Notes: generated by a model not told the origin, from the letters alone. A DNA stretch of 64,000 nt from Centrapalus pauciflorus (GCA_020465985.1 JAANYP010002063.1:635924-699923), one strand, 5' to 3'; counted from the stretch's first letter, positions 14,095 to 27,285 are shown. A program made the numbers and translations.

Positions 14095-14616
14095 CAAAAG
14101 ATTAAATAAATACTAAAGTCCGATTTGGCTCGTGATATAGAATTTGAGTGAAATTAAATTTAATTTTAAAGTATTAGTGTGTCTGGTATGATGTGATAGA
14201 GTATATTGTTTAATGTTTGACTAATAAATGTGTTATAAAATATTGGAATCTAAATTGTTTTGTAAAAGACAATGACTGATAAATTCATTTTACCATAAAA
14301 TTTGATTGAACTCTTTGTGATATAAATACATGTATTCACTGGCAATAAAATATGATTCATTTGATTTCTTTCGTAAGCTAAACACCAACTAAAAGTTCAC
14401 TTCACTTGGTGATCCATGAAAATGTGAAAATCGAATGAATACTATAAATTGAGGAAAAATTTAAATCCAAAATTTTTATTAGTGTATTTTATTTTTTACA
14501 ATGTTCGAAAAATAATATGATTTTTTATTTATTTTCATTCCTTGTTTTTTCATCGTAGCAAATCTACCTGTAGAGAAAATTATATTGTAAGCTCTAATTA
14601 AATACATTAAATGACA
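14095..14616. other. AT-rich intergenic sequence
   Basis: Nothing recognised between the flanking MITEs. Confidence 0.35.
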
Positions 14617-15063
14617 GTTCAAGAGTGTACCACATCTTTACGAATTATCAAAAATACCACCTTTAAAATTATTTTTTCTAAATTTTTTTTCATAATTATG
14701 TTTAAATTAACAATACAATATTACTTAAAAAATCACACACAAACATACATTATAACTATGTGAAAACATGCATATTCACATGAACAGTATCGTTCTGAAT
14801 GTATGGTCATACTACTTATGTTCACATATATTTTTTTTTCACATTCACATAGTTTTTAGAAAAAAAAAATTTAGAGACTTAATTATAAAAAAAAAAAAAA
14901 AAAACTTTTGTGCAACATATTCACACGGAAACCCATGCGTTCACATATGTAATTTTTTACAAGTAGTTTTCTATTGTTAATTAAAACAAAATTATAAAAA
15001 ATTAAAATATTTTTAAAGATGATACATTCAGCACGCCCCAAAAGATGTGATACTTTCTTGAAT
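14617..15063. mobile_element. family-1 TIR element
   Basis: GTTCAAGAGTGTACCACATC at the left is mirrored by GATGTGATACTTTCTTGAAT at the right. The interior shares TTCACATGAAC-type motifs with the copy at 7416-7835. No TA tract flanks this copy, so TA association is frequent but not universal. Confidence 0.55.
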
Positions 15064-15560
15064 CTAAATCTTAAAGTCAAACTTTGTTTTTTTTTTTGTT
15101 ATTTTAGTGTTAATATTGAAAAAACCCAATCAATTTTTCTTATTTTCTTAATTAAGTCCCTAAACTTTTTTTTATTGTTTAAGTTCTTAAACTATGTTTG
15201 TCTTATTCAAAAGTATATATCTTTGACCGGCAACTGGATTAGCCGGTAAAACACAACTGATAACTAAAAAGGTACAGTGACTTAAAATATTAAGAAAAAA
15301 TAGTGGATCTTTTTCAACATTAATCAAATGAAAAAAATTAAGGTTACTTGTCTGGTAATCGGTCAAACATGTCAAATTTACACTTTTGAATAAGAAAAAA
15401 ATAGTTTAGAGATAAACAAAAAGAAAAAAAATTAGAGACTTAATCACAGAAATAAAGAAAGTTTATGAAGTTTTTATAATATTAACCCTCATTTTTAAGT
15501 TGATACAATAACAAAATGTTAAAACCTTAAAAATTAATATTTAACTTGACATATAGTTTA

Positions 15561-17348
15561 GAGTTAATTACAAAAATGGTCCTTGTGGTTTGTCTTAAAA
15601 TTTGGATTTGGTCCATGAACTTTCAATTTTACAGAAACAGTCCTTATTTTCATAGTTTGTTTGCAATTTTGGTCCCTCAACCTATTAACTTTTCTAATAT
15701 GACCAAATTACCCTTATTTTGATGCAAATTATAGGGACCATTTCTACAATTATTTTTTTAAGTCTTTTTTATTCTTAATTATATAAATTCTTTTTTAGTG
15801 TCATTTAAATTTAATAAACTATTAAAAAGAAAAGAATTATTTAATTATTTATGTTGGTTCATAAATGATTTAGATATTTTTAGTCTTAATTAATTTTAAT
15901 TTACTATAATCAAAGTGTAAACCAATCAAAATTTATAATCGAAAAAATCATTTATGTTTAGAAATTATTTTTTAAAGGTTTCATATATAAGAAATTTTTT
16001 CTCTATAATTATTTATACTGATTTATAAATTATAATAAAAAATATATATGTTGATCAAACTACAAAAACCATTTATGTAATTGGCTCTACTTTATTTTAG
16101 TGTTAATTAACTTTAATAAATTATAAAAAAAATATTTATGAGCCAATAGTTTAATTAAAGTTATAAATATTAAAGAACTTAAATAAATAAAAATTTAACG
16201 TTTAATTTGACCGAGTTATAAAGAACTTCCAAATGGTCTAAGACAACTCAAAATTTTTATTTGACTTATCAATTATTTTATCGTTTTAATATTTAATGAC
16301 ACCAAAAACGATTTAAAATTTTAGGTTCATTTAACATCTTTGAATCGACACCTTAAAAATTTCCGTCTTTCAATTTTACTTTTCATTATAATCCGATTAA
16401 ATCGACACCTTAAAAATTTAAAACATTTAGATTTATCACTTTAACATTATCACATTGCTTTGATACAAATGTGAACGGATTATAAATAGAATCTTTGACC
16501 GATTTTATTTAAGAAGAAAGTAAAATATATTTGACCAACAAACATATTTTTATTATAAATTTATGAACCAGCATAAATAATTATAGAGTCAAATATTTTT
16601 ATAATATTTTATATACGAAACCTCTAGAAAATAGTTTCTAAACATAAATTATTTTTTCGATTATAAATTTTGATTGTTTACACTTTGATTATAGTAAATT
16701 AAATTTAATTAAGACTAAAAATATCTAAATCATTTATGAACCAACATAAATAATTAAATAATTCTTTTCTTTCTTTTATAGTTTATTAAATTTAAGTAAC
16801 ACTAAATAATAATTTATTTAATTAAGAATAAAAAAGACTTAAAAAATTAATTGTAGAAATGGTCCTTATAGTTTGCATCAAAATAAGGGTAATTTTGTCA
16901 TATTAGAAAAGTTAATTGGTTGAGGGACCGAAATTGCAAACAAACTATGAAAATAAGGACCGATTCTGTAAAATTGAAAGTTCAGGGACCAAATCCAAAT
17001 TTTAGGACAAACCATAGGGACCATTTTGGGGTAAAGTCATACAATAGTAACCTACTTTTGAAAATTTATCAATATGGTACGTCTACTTTTTTAAATGTCG
17101 ATATGGTACCTGTACTTCAATTTTTCATACCGATATGACCATATTTGTAATAGACCCCTGTTTTTCATACCATTATAACCCTGTTTCGTATGTAAAAACC
17201 GGGCTCTATTATGTTGAATGACCATATCGATACAGAAAATTGAAGTACACGTACCATATAGACAATTAAAAAAGTAGACGTACCATATCGATATATTTTC
17301 AAAAGTAGGTTGCTATTGTAAGACCTTAACCCTTTTTGTAATTAACTC
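15561..17348. mobile_element. Mutator-like (MULE) foldback element, 9-bp TSD
   Basis: The ends are GAGTTAATTAC and its exact inverse GTAATTAACTC. The direct flanks are identical 9-mers TATAGTTTA (15552-15560 and 17349-17357), the target-duplication length of Mutator-like elements. Very long inverted arms (about 15561-16030 and 16560-17027) make nearly the whole element a hairpin. The arms carry ATGGTCC and GGTTTG motifs near the tips. No transposase is visible, so it is non-autonomous. A smaller element is nested in the right end. Confidence 0.85.
17028..17332. mobile_element. MITE nested in the MULE right terminus
   Basis: GGGTAAAGTCATACAATAG is inverted at the right as CTATTGTAAGACCTTAACCC. 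Both arms continue with matching ACCTACTTTT and ATGGTACGTCTACTTTT segments. It splits the MULE end between GGACCATTTT and TTTTTGTAATTAACTC, so it inserted later. Confidence 0.8.
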
Positions 17349-17357
17349 TATAGTTTA

Positions 17358-18964
17358 ATTACTTTTACTGTGTAAATGTGTAATAATGACATTCAAAAAT
17401 ATTATAAATAAAACAACATTGAGAAATTTTATTAACTAGATATCAAACTAAAGTTAGAATTTTACTTAAACATTTCTCAATTAACTAGAAGTCAAACTAA
17501 AGTTCAAATCTTACTTAAACTCAAAACCAAAGTCAAAACTATAGTTCGAAATTGGTTGAAGAAAAAAATAGAAAAAAAAAAAAAAAAAAAAAACCAGGTT
17601 TCGAGAATCCAAAAAGGTAAAAACTATGAAAAATACGTGAGAATCAATATTTGAATCTCCTAAGAAAGTCATCATTCTATTCTTTAGATTTTTACAATTG
17701 TAAACTTTTGACGTGGATTATTCCTGAAACTCGATATACTCTACTCCTATAGTCACCTTTATTCTATTATCAATTTCAACGCTAGTTTTTTATAGTCCAG
17801 TCTCTACTTTCTAAAAAGGTGGACAAAGATCGGACCAACCAACGTCATGACCCCGTCCAGTCCAAAAAAATTTCAAAACATTTGATATTTTTACGGTTTA
17901 AAGTAATCTCGAAGCAGTCTTCTAATTTTTTATTATCACAACAATAGCAACACTAACATGTCTCAATCCGTTGAGACGCCATAAAGAAAATGTGGATGTC
18001 GGTAGTTTTGCCCCCATCAAAAGTGAGACGATTACGTCAAAATATGACCTTGACATGCGGTACAAAATGACAGTGGGTGTAACCTGTAATAAGACAAAGA
18101 GCTACACTAGTAACATGTATCTTATGTCTAAAAATGTTAGTTCGCAAAGAAGATGGTCATAAAAGAGGCTTATTCTACTGTTACTCATATAAGATAAACG
18201 AGGACACGAGATTTGTACAAACGTGCAAGCAACATGTAGAAATCTTGTCAGGAACTCTACCTCTTAGACCCCGTTAGGGACGTTGCTCCTAGGATCCCCG
18301 TAACGGGGCATATCCCCCTTAACGCACATAGTATGATCGAGTCTAGACTTTGACTTAAATTATTCAAGTGTGCACTTCGTACCTTTATTCTCGATCTAGT
18401 TCTAACTGAATCCTTAATAGGTTAAGGTAGTTACACTAAAATAATGACAATTTATTATATATATCATGTCTAGCTTACACATCTATAATACAATTGTAGA
18501 ATAAAAGTAATTTGATTTTGATTTTCAACTTTTGACATTTGGGTGCTTCATTTTCTAGTTTGCTAAAAATTTGAACATTTAAACCATTAGATGAATATTA
18601 TTACATAAATAAACTATAATCTATATAGAATAACTTTTAATAATTGACTAACTATTATCCATTTGTTAATCAGTTATCGCAAATGTCAATCAATTATGTT
18701 ATCACTTGACACCTTGTATTGATCTGTATAATTTTATTTTTTTTTAATCTAAAAAGTAATTATAAAAGTTAATGTTACTATCTTTTAGGGCTTTGTATTC
18801 TTAAAATAAACTTTAATTTTTTTTCAGAAATCAAATTAAATCAATTATAATCTAATCAAATTAATAAAATAATTAATTAATTAAAATCTTATTATCTCTA
18901 ACTTCTTATAATTATTTGATATATCTTAATAAATATTAATTTTAAATAGTTTATAAATATCAAT
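17358..18964. other. intergenic, no gene recognised
   Basis: AT-rich sequence. The stretch 17820-18430 is less AT-rich and may be an old retroelement fragment, but no domain or LTR end was identified. An A-run lies at 17575-17593. Confidence 0.35.
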
Positions 18965-18992
18965 TCAAGTAATACACGAGTCTCTGACCTAG
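18965..18992 (+). mobile_element. Helitron-like 3' end
   Basis: CAAGTAATACACGAG forms a weak hairpin and is followed by TCTCTGAC and then CTAG before a T. This fits the plant Helitron 3' pattern of a short hairpin about 10 nt before CTAG. The stem is degraded and the 5' end was not found. Confidence 0.4.
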
Positions 18993-18993
18993 T

Positions 18994-19873
18994 AAAATAA
19001 TTGAAAGTTCTACAAGTAAAATGGGAACCAAGTGATCAACTACTTCGAGTAACTCTTTTGACTAATATATTGAATTATTTACCATATTCGGAATGTTTAT
19101 TGTTTTAAATTGTTTTTTTTACTATTGTTATTTATTTTAACATTATGAGATTCAAATAGACATGTGACAATCTTATTGAATTTTGTACTAAGTTAATACC
19201 TATGTATGTATTGCATGTGGTAATTTTAGAAAATGTTTGTTATAAATAAATATTTATAAAATATATAAAATAATTATAAAGGTTAGAGTTTATTAAAATT
19301 TAGTGAATTAAATATTAAATTAGTTAGATCATATTTGAATAGATTTGATATGGTGTGAATTTAATTTTAACCTAATTTATAGTAAGATGATATGCATGAC
19401 ATAATGAAATGATGACATGTGACAAATTTAATGTGAAGCCGACATATGGCATATTTTTTATTCATGTATTAGTAAATTTTTTATAAGTAGATTATTATGA
19501 TTTATGATATTGGTAAAATAGGTGAAATTAGTTAAGTTGATTGTCTAATATTACAATTATAAAAGTTAAGATAAAAGTTATTAACTTTTTTTAAAATATC
19601 TCAAATATTTTATTGAGAATTGTGAATCTAAATATGAATTTGATGACTTAAAGGGTGTTATGAAAAACTAAGTAGTAATTTGCTATTTTAGCCATTTTAA
19701 GAAAATGTAATTATGTAAAAGTATCAGGTAAACTAGTTTAAAAGTAGGTCGATTGAGTGTTACAGTTGTTTTAGGATTATTATAAGTATTATTGGTTGGT
19801 TAATTGAATCACAAAAGTATGTTACCTATTATATAAATATATTGTCAGATGAACAAACAAAAAGTATGCTCAC
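18994..19873. other. AT-rich intergenic sequence
   Basis: No coding frame or element termini recognised. The last bases are the left target duplication of the following hAT element. Confidence 0.35.
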
Positions 19874-20162
19874 TAGGGGTGAGCTCGGTACCGTACCGAA
19901 CCGAACCGGTACCGATCCCGAAAATACCGAAACCGAATTATTAGTTTTGGAAGAACCGAATACCGAACCGTATAATTTTAAATGGTGCCGGTTCGGTTCC
20001 GAATACCGAATCTTAGCTAATTTAAGAACCGAACCGAAAGTACCGAATACCGAATTTTAGCTAATTTAAAAACCGAATACCGAACCGAATATATTAATTC
20101 GGGACCGGTACCGGTTCGGTATCGATTCGGGTTCGGAAAATGGTACCCGTCGCTCACCCCTA
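19874..20162. mobile_element. hAT-type MITE with perfect 8-bp TSD
   Basis: The ends TAGGGGTGAGC and GCTCACCCCTA are exact inverses. The flanks are identical 8-mers ATGCTCAC (19866-19873 and 20163-20170). The interior is built from repeated ACCGAA and TTCGGT motifs. Size 289 bp, no coding capacity, hAT by TSD length. Confidence 0.9.
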
Positions 20163-20170
20163 ATGCTCAC

Positions 20171-20599
20171 CATTGGATCAACAATACACTTATCTTTGTT
20201 GTTTAATTACAGTCTAACAAAGAAACAAACTTTAAGATAAAAAGGATAGGATTAAAGATAAACAACATATGACAGAATCCATTCTTCGATTTTCTAATCC
20301 TTAACTAAATATATTTAAAATGTATACTCAGCAAATCTTTATTTTTATTATCTATCAATAAATAATAATAAATGAGTAACTAAACATGTTATACGTCAAC
20401 GCCTCATTAAATTTGTCGTATGTCACCACTTTCTTTTATCATAACCCATTTACCTAAATGTAGTCAAAATTAATTTAAATTAAATCAAATCCAATATTCC
20501 TAATCCATTATATACTTATGAAACATACTTACTGATAATCACATAAAATAACCTAGGATCATGATAATAGCATTAACCATACAAATTAAGTATAAGATA
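20171..20599. other. AT-rich intergenic sequence
   Basis: Nothing recognised. Confidence 0.35.
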
Positions 20600-22101
20600 G
20601 GCCATTACATAAAGAGCTACAATTTGAGGTTATCCACTATAAGTGCTACAATTGTCATTTCTAAACATTGCTAAGACATCAGATTTCTAAGAAATATTGT
20701 TACCCCTTCCAATTTCATTTATTTAATAAGCTAGATTACGACAAAGCTTCAAGTAGCAGGCTAAGCTCTTGCTTTAAAGTATGAATCTAAGACGAAGGTT
20801 CAAGTGTGCTATTGTCTTTGTCTGAAAAATATGAAATCAATAACTGTGAGTGGGTCTTAGTGAGTTCGCAAATTAATACAGTATTTAATATTATATGTGT
20901 CGTAATGGTTTGCTTTAAATACAGTCATGTTATGCGTTTTTTTTCTTTGCTTCTGATAACTGTCCTTCACTATTGAAACATTTAGCTGGAAAGAAAATGC
21001 TAAATCACTCGTACCCATTTAAGTGGTGACTAGCTACATATAGGACTAGCTACTCATATTTACTTATAACGGTGGTTAATATTGTTTGTACCTCAATCTG
21101 CAGGCCAAGTCACGGCTGGTGAAGAATGCTACAAAACAGAATAACGATGCTAGGTTAGGGGTCGAAGCAGGGGTATCCTGCGTCGACACTCCGATGCCTA
21201 AGTTAGATCTTTTAGTGAGAGCTGAATAATTCTGATTACAATCTAAGAGTATTCAAGTTGGATTTAGGGTTGCGTACCGTATTTCACTTTTCTGTGTGCT
21301 TTATATACCTTTCTCATTGCCTCTCACAAGCGCTCTACCTATGAGGTGAGGACACCTGTCTCAACAGATTTTGCTCACATCTTTTCTTGTGTGATTCTGT
21401 TACAACGCTTTATCTGAGCTGTCTCTATCACGTGTATGCAGGATCATTGAATCGTTTTAATTGGGCCACCTCAGATTTATTTACACCTCAACTATTGCTG
21501 ATGTGTCACCCACGTCATCAAGTCCCCCAAGTTTCAGTATCTGGTGACATATACTGGAACTTTTTAGAACAACACCCTAAACTGGCGTTTCTCAGTTACT
21601 TTCCTCTGAATCTGGATCAACAGCCTCCTCAATAAAGGGGATTTCTAAAATATACTTTTCTTTATTAAGTCTATTTCAACATCCCATCATTTTAAAATGA
21701 CCGCGCGCGTTTCTCACACGCTCCCCCCTTGGGGCGCTCTTTCCAACTCAAGGGTCACATCGCTTTTACTTTTTCATCATTATGAAATTTTAGGGAAAAA
21801 CCCTAAATACAAATATCCCGCGACTCCTTATTGCCTTACAGTTTTTCAAAATCCTAACACTCGCCCTTCTCTAGAGAATTCTCTCAAGGTTGCTTCATCC
21901 GCCATAGCTACCCCCCATATCTGCCCTAGAGACCTTCGCTGCCATTCCTCTTGTAGAAATTCAGGTTAGTATTCTGCTCTACTTCTAAAGATGTCCAGTT
22001 CAATTAAAGTAATCGACGTCCACCCTTCTATTTCTCGATTCACTTTTGAGAAATTCTTGCGAACATATCAGATCCCTGCTAGTCATCAAATATCAAAGTA
22101 G
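20600..22101 (+). mobile_element. possible LTR-retroelement fragment with gag-like start
   Basis: This is more GC-rich than its surroundings. A TATA-like CTTTATATACC lies at 21300-21310. A stretch resembling a 5' leader is followed by a short frame at 21991-22101 of 36 codons starting MSSSIKVIDVHPSISRFT and ending in a stop. The text resembles the N-terminus of plant retroelement proteins, but the frame breaks at once. LTR borders and a primer site were not found. The class is uncertain. Confidence 0.3.
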
Positions 22102-22324
22102 GGTGTTCGAAAAGTTAAGAAATAAGAAGGAAATGCTTGGCTTGGTGGCATTCATTTTCTAGATGGCAAACTTCTTGCTTTTTGGATCATATTGAGGAGA
22201 AGGTTTTTGTCTATAAAAAACAAATTGTTGGATAAATTTTCTCACAAGGGATGATGTGATATGTTTAATTGTATATTGGGTTGTTTGGCGAAATCACATT
22301 TTTATTCATGTGCCTTAAAAAAAG

Positions 22325-22649
22325 GGGTTAAGTGTCATTTTAACCATCCAACTTTTAGATATTTTTCAATTTAGCCACTAAACTATTTTTTGTCTTGATT
22401 GAGCCACTAAACTATTTTGTGTATATATATTTAGTCATTAAACTATCTTTTTATTGATTTAACCACTGAAAATTGTCCCAATTTGACCACTAAACTATCA
22501 TATTTGTATCGATTTAGTCATTAGTTTTATTCATTTTTCACAAACTAGAACATCAAACAAAAGTTTAGTGGTTAAATCGGGACAAAAAATAGTTTAGTGA
22601 CTAAATGAGACAAATCTGAATGTTGGATGGTTAAAATGGTACTTAACCC
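22325..22649. mobile_element. MITE with GGGTTAAGT..ACTTAACCC ends
   Basis: The left GGGTTAAGTGTCATTTTAAC is mirrored by GTTAAAATGGTACTTAACCC. Internal TTTAGCCACTAAACTA motifs repeat on both arms (325 bp). A-rich flanks make the target duplication unreadable. Confidence 0.75.
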
Positions 22650-23048
22650 AAAAAAAAAAAAAGATGAATTTACGAAAAAAAAATGTTCAAATTTAATCGT
22701 CGGCTCTTCTTTGTATATCAAATAGATTTTTTTTTTTTTTAATTATAAAAAAGCTGTAGTACAATTAATGTAGATCGATGATTAACACATGGGAATTGAT
22801 TAAACATCGTATGTTCCTATCTTCGGGACTTTAGGTGTCATGTCTGAAAGTCTTGTATCTTGGCCAATTTGGTCTTGGCATTAAATTTGAGTGCAGGGTC
22901 TTTATCTTTCAAAAAATTATTGGGTTAAATGGTAAAGTTAGATATAGCTGTGAGTTGTAGCATCTGTGAGCGGTTATCTAGTTTTTAGTTTTATAAATAT
23001 GTTTGATAAACGTTATTCTAGTTTTAGTTTAAGTTATGAGTTTTAACG
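22650..23048. other. AT-rich intergenic sequence
   Basis: Nothing recognised apart from A and T runs. Confidence 0.35.
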
Positions 23049-23353
23049 GGGTTTATTATGAAAAAAACTAATATGTTTTCATATTTTTTGCGTTGTCGTC
23101 CCTCCATGTTATTTTTTTCCATAAAAAGCCTCAAGTTATTTTTTTTCTTTTTGGTTTAGTGAAATTTGGACATTAGAACCCGGTTTTTTAGTTTTTAAAA
23201 ACCCGGTTCGTAAATTATAGCCGGTCTAATGTCCAAATTACACTAAACCAAAAGGAAAAAAATAACTTGAGGTTTTTTATAGAAAAAAATAACATGGAGG
23301 GACGAAAATGCAAAAAACGTGAAAACATGTTGGTCTTTTTTCATAATAAACCC
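23049..23353. mobile_element. MITE with GGGTTTATTATG..CATAATAAACCC ends, copy 1
   Basis: A 305-bp hairpin element. Long inverted arms include CCTCCATGTTATTTTTTTCC and its inverse, with ACCCGGTTTTT near the centre. The same element recurs 740 bp downstream. Confidence 0.8.
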
Positions 23354-23788
23354 ATTTTAATACGCAATTATAAAGAGGGTAAAAAAATGTATTTATAGTT
23401 ACTAAAATATTTATCAAACTAATTGGAAAGACTATTATAACTTATAACTTTTGTAGCTTATTTAATGTGTGGTGGAGTTGTCACAAGACACAAGAGGTAC
23501 CCGTAGAGAGAGGGTATGATAAAAAAGCGAGAAGAGAACAAATCGATTCAAACACTTTAGAACACGATACACAATCCCCCCCTCCCCCCCAAATACTTCT
23601 CCAGACAAGTATAAGAATAAGAGTGTATTCTGATTCTCTAAAACATTAGTTTAAATGTTAAAACCTGTAAAAAGGAGAAACTCCATAAGTCCATATCAAA
23701 GATGAGCTGCAAAATGAATTCTATATTTGGGTTTGAGTTTTGGATGAATAAATAGAACCTAGATGGATATTAATTTTATTATTATATA
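23354..23788. other. intergenic spacer between two MITE copies
   Basis: No gene or element ends recognised. A C-rich run (23577-23590) is the only compositional oddity. Confidence 0.35.
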
Positions 23789-24084
23789 GGGTTTATTACG
23801 AAAAAAAACTAACATGTTTTCATTTTTTTTGCGTTTTCGTTCATCCATGTTATTTTTTCCATAAAAATCTTCAAGTTAATTTTTTCTTTTTGGTTTAGTG
23901 AAATTTGGACATTAGAACCCGGTTTTTCAGTTTTTAAAAATCCAGTTCACAAATTATAACCGGAGTGTAATGTCTAAATTTCACTAAATAAAAAAAACTT
24001 GAGGTTTTTAATAGAAAAAAATAACATGGAGGGACGAAAACGCAAAAAACGTAAAAACATGTTGGTTTTTTCCATAATAAACAC
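23789..24084. mobile_element. MITE of the same family, copy 2
   Basis: It has the same GGGTTTATTACG start and CCATAATAAAC end as the copy at 23049-23353, with a few indels and a slightly shorter right half. It lies in the same orientation. Confidence 0.75.
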
Positions 24085-24526
24085 TATTATATAATACTAT
24101 CCTTCTACTTTGGTTCCATAAAGCAGGGTTTTCCGTTTTCAATCTCTTGAATTTCAAGAACCTCGCTCGTTCCTATGGCCCAAACAGTTAGTCAAAGTCA
24201 CCTCCCTACCTCGGTGCAGAGAACTAGTATAAAACACCAATTTAAACCTCCAAACGAAAGCAACTAGCAAGAAATAAGGAACTCCAAACCCAACAAGTAT
24301 ATACATGTGTCGAAAGCACCAACACAATATCTTACAATGTGCATCAGAACCAGCACATGATTTTACACATGGAGGCAATGCCTCGACTTATTCGGATAAG
24401 TAGCAAATCTTCTTATCAAAACAATCCCATATCGCACAACCTATGTTTTAGAACAAACAAGGCAACTTTTCCTCCTACTACGCCTTGCCCATTGAAGCTG
24501 GAACGCATTCTGGTCAGGGACATTCG
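24085..24526. other. intergenic, unclassified
   Basis: A moderately GC-rich stretch with a 74-codon minus-strand frame (24154-24378). That frame has no recognisable domain, no upstream signal and no match known to me, so it is not called as a gene. Confidence 0.3.
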
Positions 24527-25142
24527 GGGCGGATCCATGATTTTTTGTTATCGGTGTCACTTTTTTGAGTAAATTCAATAAATAGATATTTAAAATATTT
24601 TCTAAGATGAATCGGATCAACGAAACGGGTTGCCAACACAAAATTAACAAATAACAATATTTTTATAATTACAAAAGTACATAATACAGTACTATTGATG
24701 CATCAAAGTCCCTAAAAAAATCACACGATTAGGGGTTTTCAACATATTTAAGCACCTCCCCAACGATGAGAAGTGATGATATCGATTAGAGGTTTTTCAA
24801 CCAAATGGAACGGTGTCTTCAACAAGGTTTGAGCTAATTTTTTTTGGGTTTTTTATAATTTTTTTGGTTGGTTCTTTAAACTTGTCTCTTATACTTTTTA
24901 TTTATATTGGACTTCTGTTTTTCTTTTAAGTTTTTATGATTAAACTCAGTAATATTTTAATAAGTTTGGGTAATAAAATCAACAAATATAAATTAGATTT
25001 GTGTATAATACTTTTATAAAATTATAGGTGTCACTTAAAAAAATTCCTAGGTGTCACTCGAATTTTTGATACATACGTAATTCAGTATTTTAATATTTTA
25101 TCGGTGTCGAGTGACACTCATTGATATATATTGCATCCGCCC
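24527..25142. mobile_element. TIR element with GGGCGGATCC..GCATCCGCCC ends
   Basis: The left GGGCGGATCCATGA is mirrored by TTGCATCCGCCCAT. Subterminal ATCGGTGTCAC (left) has GTGTCGAGTGACAC near the right. About 616 bp, AT-rich interior, no coding frame. Superfamily not certain. Confidence 0.55.
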
Positions 25143-26349
25143 ATGTAAAAACGACGTTCAATATTATTATCCTAAGTGAGAACTTAACAAAAAGTTAAAA
25201 GTAAAAAACTTAATCGATCCATTTGATAATTCAATTGGTGTTGTGTGACGCATTTATATTATAGACTTACTTTGCCGTTTGTTTTCCTTAAAATATCGTT
25301 TTTTTATTACCGTTTAAACATTATATAATAGATGATCATTACATCGATCACTATATATAAATGTTAATTTGTCATCAAAAGTGCCGCCGAAATATACACA
25401 GGCCGTAAAAAGACGTACTCTATGTGAAAATGTGAAATTATTAATTTGAGAACCATAACTTTATTTAAACAAGTTAAATTTATAAAAGATCTTGTAAGGA
25501 GTAGAATCAGGTACATAAATTAACCAAAAAAAGAAAGTTAGAAAAAAAGTAAAACTATGAAAATTGCTAAAAACAATAAGGAAAAGGAAAATAGCCAAGT
25601 TCAAAGAAAAAAACAGAAACTTCAGTACTAAAAAGCCAAAGAAGAAAAAAAAGTAAAACTATGATACTATATATTTACTCACATAATTAAACATTTAAAT
25701 GAAGACTCTCAAAAAGAATTATCGATCATCTTAACCTGTTGAATAAAAAACAAATAGTATTTTATAATTGTCCAATTGGAATTTCTTGGACAAAAATATA
25801 ATCAAACAAACAAAAAAATATTTTATATATATGATGGCCGGATCGATGGCAACTCTATATGATCAATATGAAAGATAAATCATGAGTCGATCAGTTTTCA
25901 TTCTCAAGCCTGATCAGCTTCGTGTCGATCTAGAATTTTAAATGTTCTATTAGTGGTGTTTTGTTCATGTTAAGTTGATGGATTATGTAAGTCTCAACCC
26001 ATATGGATGGACTTGCAATCCTCCGTGAGGATGTGATAGGTTTGTTCGTATAATTTGATATATATAGTGCGTGACTAGCTAATTAAGGGATCGAGTTGCT
26101 AGTTTAATTGGTCTTTTTTTTTTTGTATGATCTTCGTCCAGCCCCTAGCCTTCTTTCTTCCTTTTAATATATTGTAGAAGGAAAAAGTGGTCGGTAGCTC
26201 AAATAAATGAATGTATATATGGAGTTGATCATAGAGATCGAGTTCATAATTAACGGTGGGTAGAATTGTAAGATTCAAGAGAGTAAGCAATTAAGGACGA
26301 ATTGAATTAAAACTAAACAAAATGACAAGCTAGGTGTTTGTGTTGCATG
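25143..26349. other. intergenic, no gene recognised
   Basis: It is less repetitive than its surroundings. Searched by eye for common miRNA and tRNA signatures without success. It continues beyond the CACTA insertion at 29495-29940. Confidence 0.35.
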
Positions 26350-27218
26350 CACTACAAGAAAGTGGGTTTTTTGCGACGAGGTCTTTGGCGACGACAGTTG
26401 ACAATCTGCGACGACAGAGCACTTTTCCGCGACGACAGTCGTCGCAAACGGTGAAAAAAAAAAAGCGGGCCTTTTTCGACCCACCCCCGCCTTTTAATAA
26501 ACCCTATTATTTTTTTTTCACACATTGCAAACTCCCTGGTCGTATTTGCTCCAGCGCCCCTTACCTCCTTCGATCTCCGCCTGAACCTCCCCTGCAAAAC
26601 TTGCTCCTGCCGCCGCATCTCCCTCTCCTCGCCATTGCCGTCGCCCCGCTCTCAGGCACTCGATCTTTGCTCTCCGGCCGTCGCCGTCACCGGTTATTTC
26701 CTTTCTCCCCTTTGCTTCTGCCGTAGCCGGCCGCCCCCGGACGCTTTCTGTCTCTCTATCTCTTAACTAATAATTTTTTTGTCTCTTTGCAGTGTTTCTG
26801 TGGCTAGATTTCCGGCCAAGGCCACCGCTGCCGCCAAACCACGGTTGCCGCCGTCTAAGGTTTGCCAATATCCTTCTCCGGCTATATACACTGTGAAGGT
26901 AAATTTTATTTTGCTTTTTTGGTGATAATTACTTGATATATGCTAAGTTTGATTATATATGTTTATTTGTTGAATATTTAGTTGATATAATTATTATAAA
27001 TTAAGATTTGTTGAATTATTGTTTATATGTGTTATTATGTGTTTTATTTGAGTTTAAATTTTTTTAGTTTATTATACAATTGTTTATATGTAAATTTTTT
27101 TGTTTTTTTTTAAATTAAAATGTATGAGAATAAAATTTATAAATTTGTATATGTGTATGTGTATGAAATATGTATGATTGTATGTGTGTGTGTGTATATA
27201 TATATGTGTGTGTGTATG

Positions 27219-27285
<67 letters not shown>

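Noticed and set aside
24154..24378. 74-codon minus-strand frame
   Set aside because: No domain, promoter or conserved text that I can identify; adjacent MITEs make a TE fragment or chance frame more likely.
25830..26340. Possible miRNA precursor region in non-repetitive DNA
   Set aside because: No known miRNA sequence and no convincing long hairpin found by eye.
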